A DNA stretch of 64,000 bases, taken from assembly GCF_013170825.1 (NCBI RefSeq), contig NZ_CP033365.1, positions 3,174,001-3,238,000 of the forward strand, written 5' to 3'. The stretch is from Mesorhizobium sp. NZP2298. Its GTDB lineage: Bacteria; Pseudomonadota; Alphaproteobacteria; Rhizobiales; Rhizobiaceae. A program made the position numbers and the translations under genes. How positions within the stretch are numbered: the stretch's first letter is position 1; every line of letters begins with the position of its first letter. The notes beneath the pieces are model-generated. The model worked only from the letters and a program-made list of their open reading frames with translations, was not told where the DNA came from and did no database searches. Positions 25,666 through 33,805 of this stretch are shown here, piece after piece.

Positions 25666-26636
25666 TGTTGCCGGCTCCGCATGGTGATGAACGCTCCGAA
25701 CATCACCACGGCGACCATGATCAGGCCTTCGATGATGGCGGTGACGTTGGGGTCGATGGCGAGCAAGGTGAGATCCGTGCGCACCAGGCGCAGCACGAAG
25801 ACGGCGATGATCGGGCCGAGCAGGCCGCCCTTGCCGCCGCCGAGCGCCACGCCGCCCAGCACCACGGCGGCGACGCTGGCCAGGAGATAGGGGCCGGGGA
25901 TGGGCGCGCCGATGCCGGTGCTCATGGTCAGCGCCAGCCCGCCAAAGGCGGCGAACAGGCCCGACAGCGCATAGGCGATGATGCGGGTGCGCTTGACCGG
26001 TACGCCTGAGCGGAACGCGGCCAGCTCGCTGGAGCCGATGGCGTAGATGGAGAGGCCAAGGCGCGAGCGCCGCAGCGGTATCCAGATGATGGCGAGGCAG
26101 ACGATGAGCACCAGCAGCGCCTTGGGCAGCCAGGCGTCGATGGCGTCGGGCAGGCCCGGTATCGGCACGGTGCCGGAGATCAGCGCCTTCAGCCATTCGG
26201 CCGCGGCACCGCCCGGCGCGTCGAGCACCAGAAGGGCCGCGCCCTGCAGCACGAACAGCATGGCGAGCGTGACGACGATGTCGGGCACGCGGGTGACGAC
26301 GATCAGGACGCCGTTGAGCGCGCCGAGGACAAAACCCATGGCCAGCACGAAAGGCACGACGAACAGCGCGTATTCTTCCGACGCACCCGCCATCATCGAG
26401 GCGGCGGTGACGCTGGTCAGCGCCATCATGGCGGCGACGGAGAGGTCGATGCCGCCAGCGATGACCACCACCGTCTGCGCGGCGACGGCGAAAGCGTAGG
26501 GCAGCACGGCCCGCGCCAGCGAGCCGAAATCGCCGCTGCCATAGCCGGGCTGGATGATCTTGGTGGCAATGAACAGGACGACGAGGAGGGCGAACAGGCC
26601 GATGACCCAGCCCTGGCGGCGCAGGAAATGGTTCAT
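25662..26636 (-). CDS. sugar ABC transporter permease 1 (RbsC type)
   Basis: The 324-residue membrane protein of the same family as the next gene has TVVVIAGGIDLSVAAMM, the loop IGSSELAAFRSGVPV and SVAAVVLGGVALGGGKGG. ATG 26636 overlaps the ATPase TGA as ATGA and is the only start that avoids reading through the ATPase gene. The two permeases probably form a heterodimer, as in other polyol importers. Confidence 0.92.
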   Translation of the reverse strand: MNHFLRRQGWVIGLFALLVVLFIATKIIQPGYGSGDFGSLARAVLPYAFAVAAQTVVVIAGGIDLSVAAMMALTSVTAASMMAGASEEYALFVVPFVLAMGFVLGALNGVLIVVTRVPDIVVTLAMLFVLQGAALLVLDAPGGAAAEWLKALISGTVPIPGLPDAIDAWLPKALLVLIVCLAIIWIPLRRSRLGLSIYAIGSSELAAFRSGVPVKRTRIIAYALSGLFAAFGGLALTMSTGIGAPIPGPYLLASVAAVVLGGVALGGGKGGLLGPIIAVFVLRLVRTDLTLLAIDPNVTAIIEGLIMVAVVMFGAFITMRSRQQ

Positions 26637-28183
26637 GGCTTTGCCTCCGGCGCATCGGAGGCGTTGGCAGTGGGGGCCGCCAGGATGCCGACATCGGCCT
26701 TGGCGCCGCGCGGCAGGCCGTAGGCGGCGCGCATCAGCGCCGGCTCGTCGGCCTCCTCGACCGGGAAGATGTCGACCAGGCGGCCGCCGAAGATGACGAT
26801 GACGCGGTCGCAGACGCGCTGCACCTCTTCGAGTTCGGAGGTGTAGAACAGCACCGACTTGCCGTGGCCGGCAAGCTCGCGCAGCAGCTTGTAGATCTCC
26901 TGCTTGGTGCCGACATCGATGCCGCGCGTCGGGTCGAAGCACAGGATGGTGCGGGCGTCCGCCGCGATCCAGCGGGCAATGGTCACCTTCTGCTGGTTGC
27001 CGCCCGACAGGCGCTGCACCTCGCCTTGCGCGCGGGTGTCGATCTGCAGCCGCTCGATGGCGCTGAGCACCTTCGCGCGCTCGCGGCGCATGGGAATGGG
27101 CCCCCAGTTGCGCAGCGCGGCGCTGAAGGGCAGCGCGATGTTTTCACGCACCGAACGCTGCATGGCGAGCGCCTCGGAACGGTCGCCCGGCACATAGGCG
27201 ATGCCCGATCGGATGGCGTCGATCGGATGCGAAAATTTCACCGGGTGGCCATCGACCTCGATCGTGCCGCCGGAAGGCCGGATCGAGCCGGCAAGGGCGG
27301 AAAACAATTCATCCTGGCCCTGGCCTTCCAAAGCCACCACGCCGGCGACCTCGCCATCCCCGAGATCGAAGGAGACGTCGTTGAGCTTGGTGCCGACGCG
27401 CAGGTTTTTCACGGCAATGCGCGGCCGGGCAGGGGCGGGCGCGGCCTTCTCGGCGGCACTGCGGGCGGCGACATGGGTCTTGACGATGCGGGTGCCGAGC
27501 ATCAGCTCGACGATCTTTTCCTCGACGCCGGGCACGATGTCGACGACGCCGACGGTCTCGCCGTCGCGCAGCACGGTGGCGCGGTCGCAGAGCGCCGATA
27601 TCTCGACGAAGCGGTGCGAGATGAAGATCACGGCGCGGCCGGCGTCGCCCTGGCGGCGCACCACTTCGAGCACCTTTTCGGCGAGGTTGGCGGGGAGTGC
27701 GGCCGTCATCTCGTCGAGCAGCAGCACATCGGGCTCGACGGCCAGCGCGCGGGCAAGGTCAAGCACGCGCAGCACGGCCAGCGGAATGTCGCGCGCGGTG
27801 TCGCGCAGGTCGAGGTCGGCTATGCCGAGCTCGCGCACCCAGGCGCGGAACGGCTCGACCGGCGTGCCGGTGAGCCGCAGATTGGACAGAACGTCGAGAT
27901 CGGGGATCAGCGACGGCTCCTGGTAGACCGGCAGCAGCCCGGCGCGGCGGGCGGCGGCGGGCGAGCGTATGTCGCGCGCCTCGCCCCGGATCAGGATGCG
28001 CCCGGCATTGGCCGATATGGCGCCGGTCAGGATCTTCACCAGCGTCGACTTGCCGGCGCCATTGGCGCCCATCAGCGCATGCACCTCGCCCGGCAGCACG
28101 GAGAGCGACGCGTTGCGCAGTGCCGCGACCGCGCCGTAATTCTTGGCGACGCCTGACGCGTCGAGGAGGGGGCTGGTGGTCAA
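26633..28183 (-). CDS. double-NBD sugar ABC ATPase with asymmetric motifs
   Basis: The 516-residue RbsA-like protein has two nucleotide-binding halves. The first has intact Walker A MGANGAGKST and Walker B LLLDEMTAAL with ISHRF. Its signature position reads IPLAVLRVLDLARAL in place of LSxGQ. The second half has a degenerate Walker A (ALEGQGQDEL), an intact signature LSGGNQQK, and ILCFDPTRGIDVG, which lacks the usual Glu of LDEP. One composite site (first Walker A/B with second signature) should work and the other looks dead. It is coupled to the permease genes by overlapping starts. Confidence 0.92.
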   Translation of the reverse strand: MTTSPLLDASGVAKNYGAVAALRNASLSVLPGEVHALMGANGAGKSTLVKILTGAISANAGRILIRGEARDIRSPAAARRAGLLPVYQEPSLIPDLDVLSNLRLTGTPVEPFRAWVRELGIADLDLRDTARDIPLAVLRVLDLARALAVEPDVLLLDEMTAALPANLAEKVLEVVRRQGDAGRAVIFISHRFVEISALCDRATVLRDGETVGVVDIVPGVEEKIVELMLGTRIVKTHVAARSAAEKAAPAPARPRIAVKNLRVGTKLNDVSFDLGDGEVAGVVALEGQGQDELFSALAGSIRPSGGTIEVDGHPVKFSHPIDAIRSGIAYVPGDRSEALAMQRSVRENIALPFSAALRNWGPIPMRRERAKVLSAIERLQIDTRAQGEVQRLSGGNQQKVTIARWIAADARTILCFDPTRGIDVGTKQEIYKLLRELAGHGKSVLFYTSELEEVQRVCDRVIVIFGGRLVDIFPVEEADEPALMRAAYGLPRGAKADVGILAAPTANASDAPEAKP

Positions 28184-28222
28184 ATCGCTGTCCGCATCAG
28201 AAATTCTCTTGCTGGCATTCTA

Positions 28223-28261
28223 CGGCGCCCCCTCTGTCCGGCAGGAAAGAGAGGGGCGTCG
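28223..28261 (-). terminator. hairpin between binding-protein and ATPase genes
   Basis: The stretch can fold with arms around GGCGCCCCCTCT and AGAGAGGGGCGTC (one bulge). It sits in the gap between the binding-protein stop (28329) and the ATPase start (28183). Such stems commonly slow transcription so that binding protein is made in excess. There is no T-run, so it is more likely an attenuating or RNA-stabilising stem than a full terminator. Confidence 0.5.
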
Positions 28262-28328
28262 CAGAGCGCCAATCTGAGTGGCGAGGATGGTAGTTCGCCG
28301 TCCTTGCCATGCAATTCAAAGCCCAGAC

Positions 28329-29363
28329 TTACTCGCCCGGGCCCTTGCAGGCCACGATCTGGTCCTTGGTGTAGGTCGTCCAGTCCGGGATGGAGATCGA
28401 GACCGGCCATTCGGGGCTGAGCGACGGGTCGGCGGCGGCCTTCAGCTTGGCCTTGCCTTCGTCGGTGGCGTTGTCCCACAGCTGCGGGTCGACCAGCACG
28501 GTCTGCTGTGCCGGCTTCTTGCCGTCGAGGATCTGCAGGGCCAGCGTCACGCCCGCGCCGCCGATCGAACCGGGGTTGGTGACGGCAGCGCCGACGAGGC
28601 CCTTGACCGAGCTCAACTGGCCGACGAAGCCGGCATTGTCGGCGCCGACCACCGGCACCAAAGGCGCCTGCGATTCAACCAGCGCGTCGACGATGACGTT
28701 GTCGATGCCCGACGTCCAGACGCCGTTGAACGGCGTGCCGGTGGCGAGGAACGACAGCATCTGCTGCTTGGCCTGGTCCTGCTGCCAGCCGGTGAAGACT
28801 TCCTGCGCGACCTTCACGTCGGGGAATTCGGCCAGCGCCTTCTTGAAGCCTTTGTCACGATCGCTGTCGGCGGAAGCGCCGGCGGCGCCGCGCATGTAAA
28901 ACACCTCGCCCTTGCCGCCCATCTGCTGGAACAGCCACTTGGCGCCGAGATAGGCATACTGCTCCTGGTTGTTGGAGATGATGTAGGCCGACGGTTCGGT
29001 GACCGCCTGGTCGACGGCGACGACGACGATGCCGGCCTTGGTGGCTTCTTCCAGGCCCGCCTTGATGCCGGCCGGATCGGCGGGGTTGACGACGATGGCG
29101 TCGACCTTAGCGCTGATCAGGTTGCGGATGTCTTCCAACTGGCCGGCGGCGTCGGTGTTGCGGTGCGCGATGTTGAGCTTGGCGACTTCGCCCGAAGCCA
29201 GCGCCTGCGCCTTCATGGCGCAGACCATCTCCTCGCGCCAGCCATTGCCCTGCACGGTGTTGGAAATGCCGATCGTGTATTTGCCGGCGGCCGACGAGAC
29301 GCCCACCGAGGCCAGCAAGGCCGCGCCCGCAAGCAACGGAACCATGGTCAGGATTTTCTTCAT
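28329..29363 (-). CDS. sugar ABC transporter periplasmic binding protein
   Basis: The 344-residue protein has a Sec signal peptide (LTMVPLLAGAALLASVGVSSAAG). It has a type I periplasmic binding fold of the ribose/allose type (KYTIGISNTVQGNGWREEM, then IVVNPADPAGIKAG). It captures the sugar for the two permeases. ATG 29363 is set by GGAGGAG eight bases upstream. It is the first gene of the transporter part and is followed by a stem before the ATPase gene. The likely ligand is a polyol or sugar, given the dehydrogenases upstream. Confidence 0.92.
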   Translation of the reverse strand: MKKILTMVPLLAGAALLASVGVSSAAGKYTIGISNTVQGNGWREEMVCAMKAQALASGEVAKLNIAHRNTDAAGQLEDIRNLISAKVDAIVVNPADPAGIKAGLEEATKAGIVVVAVDQAVTEPSAYIISNNQEQYAYLGAKWLFQQMGGKGEVFYMRGAAGASADSDRDKGFKKALAEFPDVKVAQEVFTGWQQDQAKQQMLSFLATGTPFNGVWTSGIDNVIVDALVESQAPLVPVVGADNAGFVGQLSSVKGLVGAAVTNPGSIGGAGVTLALQILDGKKPAQQTVLVDPQLWDNATDEGKAKLKAAADPSLSPEWPVSISIPDWTTYTKDQIVACKGPGE

Positions 29364-29396
29364 TTCAGTACTCCTCCACATTGTTTTTCAGTTTCA

Positions 29397-29414
29397 GTTT
29401 CAACCTGTTGAAAC
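29397..29414 (-). promoter_or_regulatory. perfect palindrome upstream of the binding-protein gene
   Basis: GTTTCAAC and GTTGAAAC form an eight-base inverted repeat around CT, some 35 bases ahead of the binding-protein ATG. It could be an operator for a LacI- or RpiR-type regulator, or a hairpin after the isomerase gene. Nothing in the sequence decides between these. Confidence 0.5.
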
Positions 29415-29452
29415 ACGCCGCTGACAAAGTGAGTCATGCGGCGCGCTCTCAT

Positions 29453-30367
29453 TCATTTGACGAAGGGGCGCAGCACGTCGCGGGCGAGCAGGAAACCGCG
29501 CTTCACCTTGTCGTCGCTGCCTTCAAATCGCCTGTCCTCGTGTTCGATGATGATGGATCCATCATAACCGGCGCGGTAAAGGCCGGAGAAGAAGCCGCTC
29601 CAGTCGACATCGCCCAGCCCCGGCATGCGCGGCACCTGCCAGCCTATGCCGGCCGAAAGGATTCCGCGCTCGTACAAACCATCATGATCAATCATCAGGT
29701 CCTTGGCGTGGACATGCAGCATGTAGGGGCCGAACTCCCTGATGAAGCGGGCCTGGTCGATCATCTGCCAGACCAGGTGCGAGGGGTCGAAATTCATGCC
29801 GACATCGCCGCCCCAGGTCTCCAGGATGCGGCGCCAGACCTGCGGCGAATAGGCGATGTTATGCCCGCCCGGCCACTCGTCATGGCTGAAGATCATCGGG
29901 CAGTTCTCGAAGGCGAGTTTCACCCCGTGCCCGCGCGCATAGGCGACGATCTCGGGCCAGATATTCAGCGCGTCCTGCCAGTTGACGTCGACCGTCTTGG
30001 ACGCATCGCCGCCGCAGAAGGTGTTGACGACCGGCACGCCCATAGTGGCGGCCAGCACGATCACCTTCTTCAGATGGCCGATGACCGCCTCGCGGTGCGC
30101 TGCATCCGGGTGCAGCGGGTTGGGATAGTAGCCGAGGCCCGAGACAGTGAGGTTCTTCTGCGCCAGCGAGGCAACGATTTCCTTGGCCTGCGCGGGGGAG
30201 GTGCCATCCGCATCGATGTGGCTGGTGCCGGCATAGCGGCGGGTCGCGCCGGATGTTTTCGGCCAGCAGGCGATTTCCAGCGCCTCGAAGCCGACAGAAC
30301 TCGCCCAGCCGGCAACCTCGCCAAGCGGCGTCTGCGCGAACGGTGCCGTAAGCACACCAAGTTTCAT
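29453..30367 (-). CDS. sugar phosphate isomerase/epimerase (xylose isomerase-like TIM barrel)
   Basis: The 304-residue TIM barrel of the AP endonuclease-2 superfamily has metal-binding acids and histidines expected for an isomerase or epimerase: E in AFENCP, D and H in NFDPSHLVWQ, H-x-H in LHVHAKD, and E in IIEHED. ATG 30367 is preferred to 30370 because GGAGG then has a workable spacing. It lies between the transporter and the dehydrogenases of the same operon. The probable step is interconversion of a keto sugar or inosose formed by them. The substrate is inferred only. Confidence 0.88.
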   Translation of the reverse strand: MKLGVLTAPFAQTPLGEVAGWASSVGFEALEIACWPKTSGATRRYAGTSHIDADGTSPAQAKEIVASLAQKNLTVSGLGYYPNPLHPDAAHREAVIGHLKKVIVLAATMGVPVVNTFCGGDASKTVDVNWQDALNIWPEIVAYARGHGVKLAFENCPMIFSHDEWPGGHNIAYSPQVWRRILETWGGDVGMNFDPSHLVWQMIDQARFIREFGPYMLHVHAKDLMIDHDGLYERGILSAGIGWQVPRMPGLGDVDWSGFFSGLYRAGYDGSIIIEHEDRRFEGSDDKVKRGFLLARDVLRPFVK

Positions 30368-30390
30368 CATGCCTCCCCTAAAGCCAATGC

Positions 30391-31935
30391 CTATAATGCC
30401 GATTGTTTGGATCGCTTCAACCTCGCGACCTCATCTTGTTCAAGACTGCGCCTGACAGCCGCCATCGGATCGTCCGAGAGCAGCTCGCCAAGCGCCGAGG
30501 TCACGGCCTCGCGGAACATGGCGCTCGCTGCGAGGCCAGGGTCGAAAATCGTGTCGATCGCGAGAATGGCGGAGGCCAGCGCCGGGACATCGCGCCCGGT
30601 CATGTCCGCGATCTCGGCGACCTTGCCGGCATAGGGGTCCGACACCGGCCAGCGTTTGCCGAAGCGGGCCGAGGCCTGGATGAGGTAAGCCATCCAGCCG
30701 GCGACCGGCACCGACAGAAGGCCGATGCCCTGGCCCATGGCAAGGCGGTCGCGGATCGGGTTGAGCAGGCGCTGCACGATCTTCTGCGAGCCGTCGGTGG
30801 CGATCTGGTGGTTGCGGTGGCGGATCGCCGTGTTCTTCAGCCGGCCAAGGCTTTGCTCGACGTAGGCCAGCGGCTCCATGCCGGGCACCGGCATCAGCGT
30901 CGGCAGCGTTTCCTCGACAAGCATGCGGTGCACGAAGACCGACAGCAGCGGGTCGGCGATGGCATCGAATGTGTGTTCAAGTCCGGCCAGCACGCCGAGG
31001 GTCGCAAGCGTCGTCTGGGCGCCGTTCAACACCCGCATCTTGAGATGCTCGAACGGCGTCACGTCTTCGACGAAGGTCGCGCCGGCGAGATCCCAGCGCG
31101 GCATGCGCCCGGCGAATTTCTTCTCGATCACCCATTGCCGGAACGGTTCGCCGACGGCAACGGCGGCATCGCGGTAGCCGAACCATTGCTCGACGCTGTC
31201 GATATCGTCCTGCGTCACCGCCGGTGCGATGCGGTCGACCATGGCCGAAGGGAAGGCGCCATTGGCCGCGATCCAGTCGGCCAGGCCATTGCCGCGCCGT
31301 TCGGCAAACGTGCGCACGACATTTTCGAGGATGACGCCGTTGGTCGGGATGTTGTCACAGGACAGCAGCGTCAGCTTCCGGCCATGCGTGGCCCGGCGCA
31401 ATTCCAGCGCCCGCGTCAGTATGCCGGGCACGCTGCGCGGTGCTTGCGGGTTGGCGAGGTCGTGAACAATGTCAGGGTGGCCGAGATCCAGCGCGCCGCT
31501 GGACGGGATGTGGCAATAGCCTTTTTCCGTCACCGTCATCGTCACCAGTTCGATGTCGGGGGAGGCCAGCACATCGAGCGCCGGCGTGGCGCTATCCTGG
31601 CTGTCGACCACTTCGACGATGCTGCCGATGACGCGCGCCTCGACATGGCTGTTCTCGCGGATCAGCCTCGTATAGAGCCCGCCCTGCCGGCCGAGCGTGT
31701 CGGCAAGGTGAGGCGGGCGGATGTTGATGCCGACAATGCCCCAGCGGCCGAACTGGAGCGAGAGCAGATCATCCGTGTATTCGGCCTGGTGGCAACGGTG
31801 AAAGGCACCGACGCCGAGATGCGCCATGCCCGGGGCCAACGCAGCGCGGTCATAGGACGGTGTCTGGACAGCCGACGGAAGCCGGTCAAGCAAGGTCGGC
31901 CCAAGCGTTTCCGGCGATTTGGGAGCAGCGTTCAC
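30391..31935 (-). CDS. mannitol dehydrogenase family protein (polyol/fructuronate type)
   Basis: The 514-residue NAD-dependent long-chain dehydrogenase has an N-terminal GVGAFHRCHQAEYTDDLL and a central TVTEKGY. Its C-terminal catalytic helix reads HLKMRVLNGAQTTLATLG, in which the family's usual LNxxHS has Gln for His. It oxidises a polyol such as mannitol or arabinitol, or reduces a sugar acid. GTG 31935 overlaps the SDR stop as GTGA. The frame continues further upstream only as an artefact across the SDR gene. It is co-transcribed with the SDR and the isomerase. Confidence 0.9.
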   Translation of the reverse strand: MNAAPKSPETLGPTLLDRLPSAVQTPSYDRAALAPGMAHLGVGAFHRCHQAEYTDDLLSLQFGRWGIVGINIRPPHLADTLGRQGGLYTRLIRENSHVEARVIGSIVEVVDSQDSATPALDVLASPDIELVTMTVTEKGYCHIPSSGALDLGHPDIVHDLANPQAPRSVPGILTRALELRRATHGRKLTLLSCDNIPTNGVILENVVRTFAERRGNGLADWIAANGAFPSAMVDRIAPAVTQDDIDSVEQWFGYRDAAVAVGEPFRQWVIEKKFAGRMPRWDLAGATFVEDVTPFEHLKMRVLNGAQTTLATLGVLAGLEHTFDAIADPLLSVFVHRMLVEETLPTLMPVPGMEPLAYVEQSLGRLKNTAIRHRNHQIATDGSQKIVQRLLNPIRDRLAMGQGIGLLSVPVAGWMAYLIQASARFGKRWPVSDPYAGKVAEIADMTGRDVPALASAILAIDTIFDPGLAASAMFREAVTSALGELLSDDPMAAVRRSLEQDEVARLKRSKQSAL

Positions 31936-32714
31936 CGGTTCGCCCCGATCACCGACTGCTCCTGATCGATGACGGCGCCGGTCATCGGCCCGGCCGCGTC
32001 GGAAAGAAGGAAGACCGCGAGGCTGGCGATATCGCCTGGCTCGAGCAGCCTGCCGAAAGGCTGCGCGGCGCTGGCGGCGTCGAGCCAGCCGGGGCCATGG
32101 CCGAGCGTTTCGGACTGCATGATGCGTTCGGCCGGCGTGTCGGTCCAGCCGACATTGATGCCGTTGACGCGGATGCGGTCGAAACGGTGGGCGTTGGCGG
32201 CGTTCTTGGTCAGCGTCGCCAGAGCGCCCTTGGTGGCGGAATAGACGGCAAGCTCGGGCGAGCCGCAATGGGCGTTGATCGACAGGATGTTGACGATGGC
32301 GCCGCGCTCGCCGCGCTTCTTCATGTCGGCGATGGCCGCCTGCATCAGGAAGAAGGGCGCGCGCGCGTTGACGGCGAACAGCGAGGCCCAATCGTCGAGG
32401 CTGGCATCGAGGAAGGAGGCGCGGTCGGTCAGCCCCGCCGCGTTGACGAGACCGTCGATGCGGCCGAAGCGCTCGACGCAGGCCTGCGTCAAAAGGGCAG
32501 GAGCTGCCGGGTCTCCGAGGTCGGCGGCCACGAAGACAGTCGGCGTGCCCAGCCGCGAGAGCTCCGCCGCCACCGCATCGCCACGCGTCTTCTCGCGGCC
32601 GGTGACCAGCAGCCCGGCCGCGCCGGAGCGCGCCAGCGTCTCGGCGATGGCCCGGCCGATGCCTTGCGTCGACCCGGTGACCAATATCACCTTGCCGTCG
32701 AGCCTGATCTCCAT
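31932..32714 (-). CDS. short-chain dehydrogenase/reductase
   Basis: The 260-residue Rossmann enzyme has TGSTQGIG (13-20) for NAD(P), the NAAG motif (91-94) and the triad S145, Y158 and K162 (YSATK). It probably oxidises a sugar or polyol taken up by the adjacent ABC transporter. It starts the catabolic part of the operon. The RBS GGAGGAGG lies just ahead of ATG 32714. An AATATGGAA motif follows in the upstream 80 bases. Confidence 0.92.
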   Translation of the reverse strand: MEIRLDGKVILVTGSTQGIGRAIAETLARSGAAGLLVTGREKTRGDAVAAELSRLGTPTVFVAADLGDPAAPALLTQACVERFGRIDGLVNAAGLTDRASFLDASLDDWASLFAVNARAPFFLMQAAIADMKKRGERGAIVNILSINAHCGSPELAVYSATKGALATLTKNAANAHRFDRIRVNGINVGWTDTPAERIMQSETLGHGPGWLDAASAAQPFGRLLEPGDIASLAVFLLSDAAGPMTGAVIDQEQSVIGANR

Positions 32715-32747
32715 TCCTCCTCCCGGAACAAAGTTTCTATTTTTTGA

Positions 32748-32756
32748 AATATGGAA
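32748..32756. promoter_or_regulatory. AATATGGAA motif upstream of the SDR gene
   Basis: This nine-base motif recurs exactly at 33720-33728 in the gap before the Gfo/Idh/MocA gene. Here it overlaps GGAATGATAATTCC, a five-base inverted repeat. It could be the site of the RpiR-type regulator encoded between. Confidence 0.35.
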
Positions 32757-32792
32757 TGATAATTCCCGATAGTCAATTGTGCCAGCACCACC

Positions 32793-33686
32793 TCATGTGC
32801 CGCGCTTTGCCGCGACGCCTTGGACCAGTGCCATGCCGACCGCCAGCGACGCCGCCAGCGAGCGGAAGCCGGCGAAGTCGGATTCCACCACCTCCAGCCA
32901 GCTGTCCGACAGCCGTATCAGCGGGCTGAAGGTGCTGTCGGTGATGGTGACGATGCGGGCCTTGCGCTCATGCGCCACCGCGACGAGGTCGGGTGTGATC
33001 GAATTGTAAGGGCTGAAGGACACCGCCAGCACGGCATCGCGCGCACCAATGCAGCCGACCTGGTCGAGCGCGGTGGAGCCGACATTGTCGACCAGCACGT
33101 TGCGCACGCCCTGCTGGGAGAGCGTCAGCGACAGATAGGTGGTGACCGGGAAGGCGCGCTTGGAGCCGATGACATAGATCAGGTCGGCGGCCGCCAGCAC
33201 CTCCACCATCTTCTCGAAACTCTCGACGTCGAAGCCCGCCTCGATGCGGCCAAGCGAGGCCTGCGAGGCGCCGACCATGCCATGCAGGAAATGCAGGAGA
33301 GCATTGGGTTCGGCCTCGGTCCGCTGCTCGCCGCGCCCGTCCGGCCATGACCCCTTGATGTGCTCCTTGAACAGGCCCTGGAAATCGGAAAAACCGGAAT
33401 AGCCGAAGATCTGCGCGAAGCGCACCAGTGTCGATGGCTGCACGCCGGCCTGTGCCGCCACCTGGGCGATGGTGCCGAGCGCTACATCGCTCGGATGCTG
33501 CCACAGGAAGATCGCCACCTGGCGCAGGCGCTTGGGGAAATGTACCGTGCCGGATGACAGCACGGCGCGCAGTTCCTCATAGGTCTGCGGCTGGATATAG
33601 CCCAGTGCCGCCAGCGAGCGCCCGCGCTTACGTGTCGCCGCCTCGTCGCTGAGAGACCGTCCCGATGATTTGCCCGCCCCACTCAT
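32793..33686 (-). CDS. RpiR/MurR family transcriptional regulator
   Basis: The 297-residue regulator has an N-terminal helix-turn-helix (about 30-95, VAAQAGVQPSTLVRFAQIFGY) and a SIS sugar-phosphate-binding domain (about 130-265, LIYVIGSKRAFPVTTYLSLTL and AVSFSPYNSITPDLVAVA). It should sense a phosphosugar and control the polyol operon downstream and the divergent oxidoreductase. ATG 33686 is chosen. The longer frame extends into the intergenic promoter. The RBS is weak. Confidence 0.9.
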   Translation of the reverse strand: MSGAGKSSGRSLSDEAATRKRGRSLAALGYIQPQTYEELRAVLSSGTVHFPKRLRQVAIFLWQHPSDVALGTIAQVAAQAGVQPSTLVRFAQIFGYSGFSDFQGLFKEHIKGSWPDGRGEQRTEAEPNALLHFLHGMVGASQASLGRIEAGFDVESFEKMVEVLAAADLIYVIGSKRAFPVTTYLSLTLSQQGVRNVLVDNVGSTALDQVGCIGARDAVLAVSFSPYNSITPDLVAVAHERKARIVTITDSTFSPLIRLSDSWLEVVESDFAGFRSLAASLAVGMALVQGVAAKRGT

Positions 33687-33719
33687 GATGTTCAGGCTAG
33701 CGCGGCACAATCGTATTAC

Positions 33720-33728
33720 AATATGGAA
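33720..33728. promoter_or_regulatory. second AATATGGAA motif, between RpiR and the Gfo gene
   Basis: An exact copy of the motif at 32748-32756 lies in the 119-base divergent region. It is followed by TGGAAATT, a partial second half. This supports a shared operator for the regulator but rests on two occurrences only. Confidence 0.35.
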
Positions 33729-33805
33729 ATTGGAAATTGTGTTCGAAAGTGGTAGCCGAGCTTGAGGCTTGGCGCGTCGCCAATGATCTGCCCGGAGGAG
33801 AAAAC

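Noticed and set aside
24613..26694. A 693-codon frame in the sugar transporter region
   Set aside because: It joins the real 350-residue permease to a shadow frame of the other permease. Each real gene has its own start and overlapping stop.
30391..32391. A 666-codon frame over the dehydrogenase and part of the SDR gene
   Set aside because: The extra N-terminal part is an alternative frame of the SDR. The GTGA overlap at 31935 marks the true start.
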